From: Enhygromyxa salina | GTDB taxonomy: Bacteria > Myxococcota_A > Polyangia > Nannocystales > Nannocystaceae | Length of the DNA stretch: 64,000 bases | Assembly: GCF_000737335.2 (NCBI RefSeq) | Contig: NZ_JMCC02000059.1 | Span: 1-64,000 of the forward strand | Direction of reading: 5' to 3' | Shown: piece after piece, positions 44,323 to 52,035 of the stretch | How positions within the stretch are numbered: position 1 is the stretch's first letter | How the letters are laid out: every line of letters begins with the position of its first letter | Made by a program: the position numbers and the translations under genes | Notes under the pieces: model-generated | What the model was told of the DNA's origin: nothing | Databases searched by the model: none | Seen by the model: only the letters and a program-made list of their open reading frames with translations

Positions 44323-44375
44323 CCACCAACAAAACAAGACCCGATGCTCGCTTGTGAGCGGGAGGCATCTCATCT

Positions 44376-45464
44376 ATGAATGGGTCAATGAAACGTGCCA
44401 TTGCTCCATTCGTAGTGCTGATGATCCTCGGCGCCTGCCGAGACGAGCCGACCCCGGTCGGGGAGAGCGAGACCACGACGGGCGACGAGACGACGTCGGG
44501 TGATGGGGACGGCGACGGGGATGGCGACGGCGACGGCGACGGCGATGGGGATGGCGACGGCGACGGCGACGGCGATGGCGATGGCGATGGCGATGGCGAT
44601 GGCGATGGCGATGGCGATGGCGATGGCGATGGCGACGGCGACGGTGATGGTGATGGCGATGGAGACGCCGAGCCGGGTGAGTGCCTCAACGAGATCGACA
44701 ACCCGCAACCAGATGTTTTTGTCGGCGACGGCGTAGTCGACATGGAGTTGGAATTACGCACGATCTTGGCCGAACCCCCCATCGAGCTGTTCGTGGGCGC
44801 GCGGGTGCACATCAAAGGTAGCTACATCGATTGCTGCGACGACGACATTGTCGTGCCGGAGTCCGTGGTCGTGCGGACGTACCCCACCGAGCGGTTCATT
44901 CTCGGCAATGTCGCGGCCTTTAGCACCCCGCCGGTGCCCCACGACGTTTTTTTTGCAGCAATCGGCGAGGATCTCGAGACCTGGTTCGCACCTTTTAGCC
45001 TCAGCTCCCACGACGACATGCTGTGCGAGGTCGAGTTCGACGAGGACGTCCCGGCAACACACACACGGACCCGCCTCTACGTAGATGCCGGTGCGTGCGA
45101 GACCGCCAAGATCATCGATGAAGGGAGCGGGTATGTCGGCGACGTGTTTTTTGTCTCGGCCAACGATATGGCAGTGTGGGAGCCAAGCGGGACGACCGTG
45201 GACACCTATAGCCACGGCGACGTGTTCATCTCCCGCCAGCCATGTGAAGCCGGCGATTGCCCCGATACCGCCGACGTGCTCGGGTGCCCCGCGGACAACC
45301 CGGGGCCACAAGACCGCGCCAGGATCCTATTGAATGACTACTGCTACAGGCCGGTGAACGCTGGCTACGACCTCGTCTGCGAGATCCTGAGCGAAGCGGA
45401 CAACGGCGTGATCATCAACTACGCGCTTGACTGCGGGCCGATCCCGTTCAACTGCGAAGAGTGA
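44376..45464 (+). CDS. lipoprotein with 28-unit Gly-Asp linker (second)
   Basis: 362 residues. ATG 44376 has GGGAGG 9 nt upstream. The signal peptide (APFVVLMILGAC) gives a lipidated Cys. A Thr/Glu-rich stretch and (Gly-Asp)28 lead to a domain of about 260 residues with many cysteines (DCCDDD, CETAKI, PCEAGDCPDTADVLGC, CEILSEA, LDCGPIPFNC). The ligand is unknown. It shares design but not obvious sequence identity with the preceding lipoprotein. Confidence 0.8.
   Translation: MNGSMKRAIAPFVVLMILGACRDEPTPVGESETTTGDETTSGDGDGDGDGDGDGDGDGDGDGDGDGDGDGDGDGDGDGDGDGDGDGDGDGDGDGDGDAEPGECLNEIDNPQPDVFVGDGVVDMELELRTILAEPPIELFVGARVHIKGSYIDCCDDDIVVPESVVVRTYPTERFILGNVAAFSTPPVPHDVFFAAIGEDLETWFAPFSLSSHDDMLCEVEFDEDVPATHTRTRLYVDAGACETAKIIDEGSGYVGDVFFVSANDMAVWEPSGTTVDTYSHGDVFISRQPCEAGDCPDTADVLGCPADNPGPQDRARILLNDYCYRPVNAGYDLVCEILSEADNGVIINYALDCGPIPFNCEE
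44499..44666 (+). repeat. (GGNGAY)28 hexanucleotide repeat in coding sequence
   Basis: 28 Gly-Asp units, 168 bp, the same length as the tract in the preceding gene. From about 44571 to 44631 the unit is a homogeneous GGCGAT run, a sign of recent expansion by slippage. Confidence 0.95.
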
Positions 45465-45479
45465 GAGTCGTTCGTCGTG

Positions 45480-45505
45480 TATACCCGGGCATTCCCCGAT
45501 GCCCG
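45480..45505. repeat. hairpin repeat, copy 1
   Basis: TATAC then CGGGCAT, a 6-nt loop and ATGCCCG. The same TATAC plus hairpin recurs at 46734-46758. Confidence 0.55.
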
Positions 45506-45634
45506 CGTACGAGGTCGATGCGAGCCTGCGCCCAGCGTCCGCGATCGAGCTCGAGCTCGCCGAGCTCGAGCAGGACCTCGGCGTGGTCCGGGGCCTCGAC
45601 AAGATACCACGCCGGCCTGATATCATCGACGGTG

Positions 45635-46699
45635 ATGATTCGAGCGAACATGATCGGGCTTGGCCTCCTCGTGGGGTTGACGGGTTGCATGGACACCGTG
45701 AACGCGGACGCGACGGCGAGCACGAGCTCGGCCACCGAGTCATCGGGTGGCAGCACTGGCGTCGACGGGTCCGAGACGACAGGCCAGCCGGCGTGTGAGG
45801 CAGATGGACTCGAAGTCCATGTCGAAGGCGCGACCGGGACGCTCGAGGGGACGCTGCAATTGCCGGCGCGCTGCAGCCGAATCGCGGTGCTGATCCACCC
45901 CGGGTCTGGGCCCACGGATCGCAACGGGAACACCGTGGGGCAGCCGGGTATGAACGACTCGCTCGCGTTACTTGCCGAGGCGATCACTGAACTCGGGTAT
46001 CCCAACCTCCGGATCGACAAGCGTGGGGTCGGCGGGAGCGCTGGCGCGCTGGTCAGCGAGTCGGCGCTGCGTTTCGAGCATTATGTCGACGACATCGGGG
46101 TCTGGCAGCAGTACCTGCGCGACGAGGGCTACGCGGTCGTCGTCCTTGGTCACAGCGAGGGGGCCCTGCTCACCCTGCTCGCTAGCGGCGTGGCCGGGAC
46201 GGTCGGCTACGTGTCCTTGGCCGGTCCCGGGCGGCCAGCTGGCGACGTGCTGCGCGAGCAACTGAGCGCCCAAGTGGTGGGACCCTTGCTCGACGAAGCG
46301 CTGGCGATCATCGATTCGCTCGAGCAAGGCGTGACGGTCGACTCGGTCTCGCCCGAGCTCGCGCCGCTCTTTCGGCCGAGTGTTCAGCCCTACTTGATCT
46401 CCTGGTTCGCCTATGATCCGGCCGCCGAGATCGCTGGTTCCCACGATGTCCTCATGACGCTGGTCGGGGGCACCACCGACATCCAAGTTCCGATCACCGA
46501 ATTGGACATACTCGCAGCCGCGCAGCCCGACGCCCAGACCTGCCGAATCGAAGGCATGAACCACGTCCTCAAGGCGGCCACGCTCGATCCTGCCTCACAA
46601 GAGCAGACGTACACCGATCCCTCATTGCCGCTCGCGCCGGGGCTGGTGGCGTGCCTGGAGGGGTTTCTCGGCCTCGTCGAGACCGCCGTCGACGGGTGA
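45635..46699 (+). CDS. alpha/beta-hydrolase lipoprotein
   Basis: 354 residues from ATG 45635 (GTG 45632 is possible); TATCAT ends 8 nt before the ATG. The signal peptide has a lipobox ending at C18 (LTGC). A Ser/Thr-rich linker leads to an alpha/beta hydrolase: oxyanion-loop IHPGSGPTDRNGN, YPNLRIDKRGVGGSAG, nucleophile elbow GHSEGA (S174), and a late histidine in GMNHVLKAA, with an Asp in the TTDIQVP region. It resembles envelope esterases/peptidases of the YqiA/BAAT-like group; the substrate is unknown. Confidence 0.85.
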   Translation: MIRANMIGLGLLVGLTGCMDTVNADATASTSSATESSGGSTGVDGSETTGQPACEADGLEVHVEGATGTLEGTLQLPARCSRIAVLIHPGSGPTDRNGNTVGQPGMNDSLALLAEAITELGYPNLRIDKRGVGGSAGALVSESALRFEHYVDDIGVWQQYLRDEGYAVVVLGHSEGALLTLLASGVAGTVGYVSLAGPGRPAGDVLREQLSAQVVGPLLDEALAIIDSLEQGVTVDSVSPELAPLFRPSVQPYLISWFAYDPAAEIAGSHDVLMTLVGGTTDIQVPITELDILAAAQPDAQTCRIEGMNHVLKAATLDPASQEQTYTDPSLPLAPGLVACLEGFLGLVETAVDG

Positions 46700-46733
46700 T
46701 CGTCGGCGTTCCTCATGAATCGCTCGAGCGCCC

Positions 46734-46758
46734 TATACTCGGGCATCCCCGATGCCCG
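46734..46758. repeat. hairpin repeat, copy 2
   Basis: TATACT, then CGGGCAT, loop CCCCG and ATGCCCG. The TATACT is a good -10, and the second arm holds the ATG of the next small gene. Confidence 0.55.
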
Positions 46759-47234
46759 AGCACGGTCCACTCCTCGTCGAGCTCTCGCTCCGCGAGTGGC
46801 CCATCGAGCTCGTGTTTGGTCGCGACGATCCCAAGACGCCGTCGGCCCCCGACGAAGCGAATACCAAGGAGTTGCTGGCGGACCTCGCCGACCGCCCACG
46901 CCACGAGTGGTTTCGCGCCGTCGCCCAACGACTCGAGCCCTTCGCCGACGACTGTCCCGCGCTCGAGCTCGCATATCTGGAGCTCGGGCTGACCAAGGAC
47001 ACCAACTGTCCCAGCGAGGGCGAGACGATCGCCGCCGCGATCAAGGCCTGCGAGCGCAACAAGGAGCTTCGCCTGACCGTGCCGAGCCTGCTCTACACCT
47101 GCGAGATCAGCACCAGGTCGATCTGCCGCCGCGGCACCGAGGCATCCACGACCTCGACGATCACCCGATCCCCGATCGTCAGAGTCTTGCCGCTGCGCTC
47201 GCCGACCATGCGCACGCCGGTCTCGTCGCGGTAG
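46752..47234 (+). CDS. hypothetical protein running into the rnr 3' end
   Basis: 160 codons from ATG 46752. The first 113 residues have normal codon use and look real (LLVELSLREWPIELVFGRDD, HEWFRAVAQRLEPFADDCP, CERNKELRLTVPSLLYTCEI). From 47093 on, the frame reads the opposite strand of RNase R and becomes Arg/Ser/Thr-rich. The original 3' end was probably lost, or the overlap is natural. No family recognised. Confidence 0.45.
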   Translation: MPEHGPLLVELSLREWPIELVFGRDDPKTPSAPDEANTKELLADLADRPRHEWFRAVAQRLEPFADDCPALELAYLELGLTKDTNCPSEGETIAAAIKACERNKELRLTVPSLLYTCEISTRSICRRGTEASTTSTITRSPIVRVLPLRSPTMRTPVSSR

Positions 47235-49069
47235 TAGGGCTCGCCCCGCTCTTTCTCGAGATCGGCGACCTTGACCATCCCGTCGACAAACGGCGCGTCG
47301 AGCTGGACGAACACCCCGTTTTGCGAGAGCCCGGTGATCGCCCCTTCAAAGCGATCGCCAATCCGGTCGAGCATGAACACCGCCGCGAACAAGCTCTGCG
47401 TCGCCCGCTCGGCCGCGACGATCTCGCGCTCGCGCTCGCTGCAGCGCACCGCCAAGTCCTCGCTCTCGCTCGGCTTTGGCATCCGCGGGACCGGGTCGGG
47501 CCCACAGTCGCCGCCGTGCTTGGCGACCCACGCCTTCATCACGCGGTGCGAGATCAAGTCGGGGTAGCGGCGGATCGGGCTGGTGAAGTGCACGTAGGCC
47601 TTCGACGCCAGCGCAAAGTGACCGACGTTGCCGGTCGAGTACAGCGCCTGCGACATCGCCCGCAGCATCAGCATGTTGAGCGCGGGGGCGAAGGTCTCGC
47701 CCTCGAGCTGCGACAGGAATTTTTGGGCGCCGCGGGGCTTTTGCAGCTTCTCGGGATCCGCCTTGGTCCCCAGCGCGAACGCGGCCGCGGTCAGGTTCGC
47801 GAGCTTCTCGACATTGGGCTTGTCGTGCACGCGAAACACCACCGGCAAGCCATGCTCGACCGCGAGCTCGCCGACGCCCTCGTTGGCCGCGATCATCAGC
47901 TCTTCGACCAGGTTGTAGGCGCGCGTCATCGACTTGGTCGAGCGGCTCTTGACCACGTCCAGGATCCGCGTGCGGTCGTCTTCCTCGAGCACGACCTTGG
48001 CCTCGGGCAGATCCAGCTCGATCGCGCCGCGCCGGAGCCGGGCCTTGCGCAGGCGGTCGGCGCAATCTCGCAGCGCGAACACGCGACCGCGGGCCTTCTT
48101 GCCCAGGTTGTCGGCGCCGTCGAGCGAGGTCGCAACCTCGGCGTAGGTCATCCGCCTCCGCGAGTGGATCACCGCGGCACGCACGACCCACTCGCTGGTC
48201 TCGCCGGCCGGGCTGACCCGCATGCTCACCACCATTGCTAGCCGGTCTTGCTTGGGCACCAGCGAGCACATGTGCGAGCTGAGCTGGTGCGGCAACATCG
48301 GGATCGCGCGGTCCGGCAGATAGGCCGAGAAGCAGCGCTCGCGCGCCTCGGCGTCGATCCCGGTCCCTTCGCGGACGTAGTGCGAGACGTCGGCGATCGC
48401 CACGTGGAGCCGGTAGTCGTCGACGTGGCTGTTCTCGCCCAGCAGCTCGACGCAGACCGCGTCGTCAAAATCGCGGGCGTCCGGCGGATCGATCGTCATG
48501 AACGGGAGCCCGCGCAGGTCGGCCCGGTGCTCGAGCTCGTCCTCGAGCACCGTCGTTGGCACGCGCTTGGCCTCGTTGTGGGCCGCGTCGGTGAACACGT
48601 CGTCGATCTGCTGCTCGATCAGGATCTTCTGGATCTCGGTCTCGAGCGCGCCGGGCTTGCCGACCGTTCGCTCGACCCGCACGCGCAGGTCGGGGTTGGG
48701 GCCGTCGGGGTACTCGATGATCAACGCGGCGACGACCATCCCAGGCTGCCCCTCGCCAGGTCCGCCCACGCAGATCACCGGCCAGATCAGGCGTGGATCC
48801 TCGACCTCGAGCACCCAGGACTTGCCCGCGCGCGTCAGCAGCCCGACGACGCGCTTGCGCTTGCGCTTGATGATGGTCTCGATCCGCCCCTCGAGCCCTT
48901 TTTCGCTCTCCCAGTAGACGACCTCGAGCTCGTCGCCGTCGAGCGCGCCACGGAGGTAGCCCGGCGGGATGAACACGCCGCGGGTTTCGTCTGCGGACAA
49001 TGGTTGGGCGAAGCCGTAGCCGCCTGGGTTGACGTGGAGGACGGCTCGAGTTTGAGAGCGCTGGGACAT
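47093..49069 (-). CDS. rnr: ribonuclease R / RNB-family exoribonuclease
   Basis: 658 residues. An N-terminal cold-shock-like RNA-binding part (LHVNPGGYGFAQPL) and a second OB region precede the RNB domain with the catalytic acidic motif DPPDARDFDDAV (about residues 195-206). RNB motifs HVAIADVSHYV, HFTSPIRRYPDL and the S1 domain at the C-terminus (GAITGLSQNGVFVQLDAPFVDG) follow. It degrades structured RNA 3' to 5'. It is shorter than E. coli RNase R because the basic tail is absent. Confidence 0.94.
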   Translation of the reverse strand: MSQRSQTRAVLHVNPGGYGFAQPLSADETRGVFIPPGYLRGALDGDELEVVYWESEKGLEGRIETIIKRKRKRVVGLLTRAGKSWVLEVEDPRLIWPVICVGGPGEGQPGMVVAALIIEYPDGPNPDLRVRVERTVGKPGALETEIQKILIEQQIDDVFTDAAHNEAKRVPTTVLEDELEHRADLRGLPFMTIDPPDARDFDDAVCVELLGENSHVDDYRLHVAIADVSHYVREGTGIDAEARERCFSAYLPDRAIPMLPHQLSSHMCSLVPKQDRLAMVVSMRVSPAGETSEWVVRAAVIHSRRRMTYAEVATSLDGADNLGKKARGRVFALRDCADRLRKARLRRGAIELDLPEAKVVLEEDDRTRILDVVKSRSTKSMTRAYNLVEELMIAANEGVGELAVEHGLPVVFRVHDKPNVEKLANLTAAAFALGTKADPEKLQKPRGAQKFLSQLEGETFAPALNMLMLRAMSQALYSTGNVGHFALASKAYVHFTSPIRRYPDLISHRVMKAWVAKHGGDCGPDPVPRMPKPSESEDLAVRCSEREREIVAAERATQSLFAAVFMLDRIGDRFEGAITGLSQNGVFVQLDAPFVDGMVKVADLEKERGEPYYRDETGVRMVGERSGKTLTIGDRVIVEVVDASVPRRQIDLVLISQV

Positions 49070-49159
49070 GAGACTTTCTTCACACCTTCGGGGCTCGCTC
49101 GTGCTCAGCGTTCGGCCGGCTTCCGAGCGAATCCCGTGGCGGCGCGGAACGTGGCACGG

Positions 49160-50566
49160 CTACGGGCCCGCGGCAAGGGGCGACTGAGCGGGGGGCGCGT
49201 CCGACCCGGGAGCAGCGAACGCTCGCAGGGTGCCGTCGTCGCAGCCAACAATGACCGTGCCCGAGGGCGTGATCGCGACCGAGCTGTCGACGTCGGCGCC
49301 CAGATCGACCGCCCACAGCACCTTGCCCTTGGCCGAGACCGCGTAGAGGTGGTCGTCTTGCGAGCCAAAGAACACGGTGCCGGCTTGGTCGACGAGCGGC
49401 GAGGAGTGGATCACGCCGCCCGTTGGCAGCACCCAATTGACCTCCCCGCTTGGCGCGAGCGAGTACAAGTTGGCGTCGAAGCTGGTCGCGTAGACCGTGC
49501 CGTCGGGGGCGATGCCAAGGCTCGAGCGGATGTCCCGCTGGGCGACGAAGCTCCAGCGCAGGCTGCCGTCGGATCGGATCGAGTAGATGCGGCCGTCGTC
49601 GGCGCCAATGAACAGCGCGCCGTCGGCCCCAATCACCCCCGAGCCGTCGACGTCGGCGCGGACCGTGTATTGCCACTGCTGCTCGCCGGTCTCGGCCGCG
49701 AGCGCGGTCACGAACCCGTCTTGCCCGCCAAAGTAGACCCGGCCGTCGCTCAGCACCGGGGTCGAGAACACGTGCTTGGGCCGCTCCTCTTGCTCGGCGC
49801 TGGGCCAGTGCCAGCGAATCTCGCCCTCAGGAGACAGCCGATAGACGCCGTCCGCACCGACGAACAAGTCGCCGTCTGGCCCGATCGTGGGGCCGCCGTC
49901 GACATCGCAGCGGGCGCCCTCGGGCCCTGGCGAGCGGGTGTCTTCACAGTTGCCAAGTCGCTTGCGCCAAGCGATGCGAGCCTCGCCCTTGGCCGCGGGC
50001 GCGATCGCAAACAGTGTGTCGTCGTCATTGCCGACATACAGGCGCAGGTCGTCACCCTCGCCGCGGGCCGCCGCCGTCGCCCAGATCCGCCCGCCAAGAT
50101 CAATGTCCAGTCCCACGCTGCCAGCCCGCTCGCCCTCGACCACGACCCCCACGAAGCGCCCAGCGTGGGTGCCAACGTAGGCCGTGAGCCCCTCCGGGCC
50201 GACCGCCAGCGTCGGCGTTCCAAACACCACGGCGCCAAGGTCAACGACCCAGCGTGGCTCCGGCGGCGTCGTTGGACCGAGCGCGTCGCTTGCCCCAGCG
50301 TGGCCCGGACCATTGCGAAACCATCGCTCGCCCTGGCCCGCGCTTGGCTTGGGGGCGGTCGCCGGGTCCGCGATCGGGTCCGCGTCGGCGCGCGTTCGAG
50401 CAGGCGCGAGGCAGACGCCCTCGACGCAAATGCGGTCGGTCTTGCAGTCGCTGTCTTTGCCACAGCCCGCACTGGGAGGATGGCTAGCCGGACATCCGCT
50501 CAGCCCGAGCGCGCCGAGCAACCACCACCCACGCACCGCACCTGCAATCCTCACATCGCCCGTCAT
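49160..50566 (-). CDS. PQQ-like beta-propeller lipoprotein
   Basis: 468 residues. ATG 50566 has GGGGAGGG upstream. The signal peptide has a lipobox ending at C25 (LGLSGC). A short cysteine-rich module (CGKDSDCKTDRICVEGVC) precedes a propeller with repeated blades of the form G-x-(V/L)-(Y/F)-x-(G/A), for example DGRVYFGGQDGFVTALAAET, DGTVYATSFDANLYSL and AGTVFFGSQDDHLYAVSAKG. It resembles BamB/PQQ-type scaffolds without enzymatic residues. The frame extends upstream but is antisense to the next gene. Confidence 0.85.
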   Translation of the reverse strand: MTGDVRIAGAVRGWWLLGALGLSGCPASHPPSAGCGKDSDCKTDRICVEGVCLAPARTRADADPIADPATAPKPSAGQGERWFRNGPGHAGASDALGPTTPPEPRWVVDLGAVVFGTPTLAVGPEGLTAYVGTHAGRFVGVVVEGERAGSVGLDIDLGGRIWATAAARGEGDDLRLYVGNDDDTLFAIAPAAKGEARIAWRKRLGNCEDTRSPGPEGARCDVDGGPTIGPDGDLFVGADGVYRLSPEGEIRWHWPSAEQEERPKHVFSTPVLSDGRVYFGGQDGFVTALAAETGEQQWQYTVRADVDGSGVIGADGALFIGADDGRIYSIRSDGSLRWSFVAQRDIRSSLGIAPDGTVYATSFDANLYSLAPSGEVNWVLPTGGVIHSSPLVDQAGTVFFGSQDDHLYAVSAKGKVLWAVDLGADVDSSVAITPSGTVIVGCDDGTLRAFAAPGSDAPPAQSPLAAGP

Positions 50567-50914
50567 GCTGTTCTCGCCCTCCCCATGTGGCGGGGCGGCC
50601 AAAGTTCCCACACATCGCTTGTGTTCGTAAATCCCCAATGGTAGTGCTAAGTTGTCGGGCGGCCCAATGGCCGCAAATCCCCGAAATTCTTGGGTCATTT
50701 GCGAATTCAACGACACCGCGGCGCGATTGCGCCGCTTTTTGGTGTCACCCCGAACCCAGTTGCCAGCGGAGGGATCCGGGCCCCGGGCGGGCAGGCAACG
50801 CAAAACAACACTCGTGCTGCAAGTTGTTCTTGACAACAAGGAAATAATTTGGTCGAGAAGAACACGACAAGCGTGAATCCCACGCAAGCGCACGCCGAAA
50901 GCAACGGAGCATAC
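50567..50914. other. intergenic region, no gene seen
   Basis: 348 bp between divergent genes. The part from about 50815 to 50914 is AT-richer and contains the AblB-like gene's probable promoter and a GGAG ribosome site just before ATG 50915. Confidence 0.5.
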
Positions 50915-51799
50915 ATGGCAAATCAGGCCATTCAGGCAACAGAGCCTACAGGTCCGGTCGAGGAGCACTACTACCGTCGTGGCGACATCGACTTCTGCTT
51001 CCTCCTGAACCGCACTCACCTCAACCTGCGCGTGTTCGACTACCGGGTTGGCAACTACCAACAAAAGCGCGACTTTTTTGATCGCATCGCGCGCTCCGAG
51101 GGCCTCAAGAAGGTCTTCACCGTGGTCGAGAAGCAGGACTCCAAGTCCTGGCGCAGCGTCGGATTCTCGCGCGAAGGCGCGATCCCGGGCTACTTCCGCA
51201 CCGCCGACGCGTACGTCATGAGCCGCGTCTACACCGACGACGGCGACCCCATCCAAGGCGGCGCGCCCAAGCTCACCGCGCCAAACATCGCGGCCAAAGA
51301 TCCAAACCTCACCAAGCCCCGCGGGCTCAGCGTGGAGTTTGTGTCCGAGACGCCCAAGCTCGCGCGGGTCGTCGAAGACCTCGGCCAAGCTGCTCTCTAC
51401 GCGCCCTTCCGCCGCGCGGTGTTCCATCCCGACATCGCCATCCACGGCAAGGTCGGCAAGCGCGACTATTGGATCGGTGCCGAGACCGACTCGTCCTTCG
51501 GCCACGCCAAGATCGACCTCTTGACCCCGCCACGGGCCAACAAAGAGGCCGATCCGCCAGTCCTCGAGTTCCTGTTGCAGGCCCTGCTCGACGAGCTGCA
51601 GCGCCGCGAGACCGCCAGCGTGTTCTCGCTGACCGCCGTCGACTGGGGGCCAACCCAGCAGATCTACGCAAACCTCGCGTTCAAGGTGAACGCCCGGCTC
51701 ACGGATCACCTGGTCCGCGAAGACGGATTCGTTGGCACCCAGCTGTGGCACCGCCGACTGGTCCCGGGCTCCTCGCCCAAGCTCGCTAGTTTCATTTAG
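50915..51799 (+). CDS. GNAT-like acetyltransferase (AblB-like N-terminal half)
   Basis: 294 residues from ATG 50915 (GGAG 5-6 nt upstream). Residues about 20-110 resemble AblB-type beta-lysine acetyltransferases: RVFDYRVGNYQQKRDFFDRI, KKVFTVVEKQD, GFSREGAIPGYFRTADAYVM. The C-terminal half has alternating helix/strand consistent with a GNAT domain (FLLQALLDELQRRETASVFS, NLAFKVNARLTDHLV). No lysine-2,3-aminomutase (AblA) gene is adjacent, so a role in beta-lysine osmolyte synthesis is only a possibility. An ordinary-GC gene downstream of an AT-richer leader. Confidence 0.65.
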   Translation: MANQAIQATEPTGPVEEHYYRRGDIDFCFLLNRTHLNLRVFDYRVGNYQQKRDFFDRIARSEGLKKVFTVVEKQDSKSWRSVGFSREGAIPGYFRTADAYVMSRVYTDDGDPIQGGAPKLTAPNIAAKDPNLTKPRGLSVEFVSETPKLARVVEDLGQAALYAPFRRAVFHPDIAIHGKVGKRDYWIGAETDSSFGHAKIDLLTPPRANKEADPPVLEFLLQALLDELQRRETASVFSLTAVDWGPTQQIYANLAFKVNARLTDHLVREDGFVGTQLWHRRLVPGSSPKLASFI

Positions 51800-51818
51800 C
51801 TAGCGGCTTCGCTCGCTC

Positions 51819-51857
51819 AGGCCCACGCTCCGGGACATGGCTCCGGAACGTGGGCCT
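51819..51857 (+). terminator. long-stem terminator
   Basis: AGGCCCACGCTCCGG pairs with CCGGAACGTGGGCCT (15 bp, one mismatch) around a 9-nt loop, followed by TCGTGCGTTTG. It lies 20 bp past the acetyltransferase-like gene. Confidence 0.65.
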
Positions 51858-52035
51858 TCGTGCGTTTGTTGGCCAACTCACGACTGGCTAGCGGTTGACC
51901 GCGGGTCTCAGCGACCTAGGTTGCGGCCCCCTGCGCGGGTCGTGCCTTGGTCTGTACAGACCTCCCCCGCCACAGCCATCACATCCCCGGATGCCCTGGT
52001 CTTGCGGGCGTCCCATCAAGCCAAGGATCCCCAAC

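Noticed and set aside
43318..44666. Possible CRISPR-like or satellite array
   Set aside because: The repeats are in-frame Gly-Asp codons inside two lipoprotein genes, with a 6-bp period and no spacers.
45499..45634. TPR-like minus-strand stretch (HAEVLLELGELELDRGRW) before the hydrolase gene
   Set aside because: It may be a kinase-TPR scrap, but it is too short and too compositionally simple to call a gene remnant.
48248..50644. 798-codon plus-strand frame spanning rnr and the beta-propeller gene
   Set aside because: Antisense to two well-supported genes and to the gap between them.
50567..51751. N-terminal extension of the beta-propeller lipoprotein to an 863-codon frame
   Set aside because: The extension is antisense to the AblB-like gene. 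The signal peptide with lipobox starts at 50566 with a ribosome site before it.
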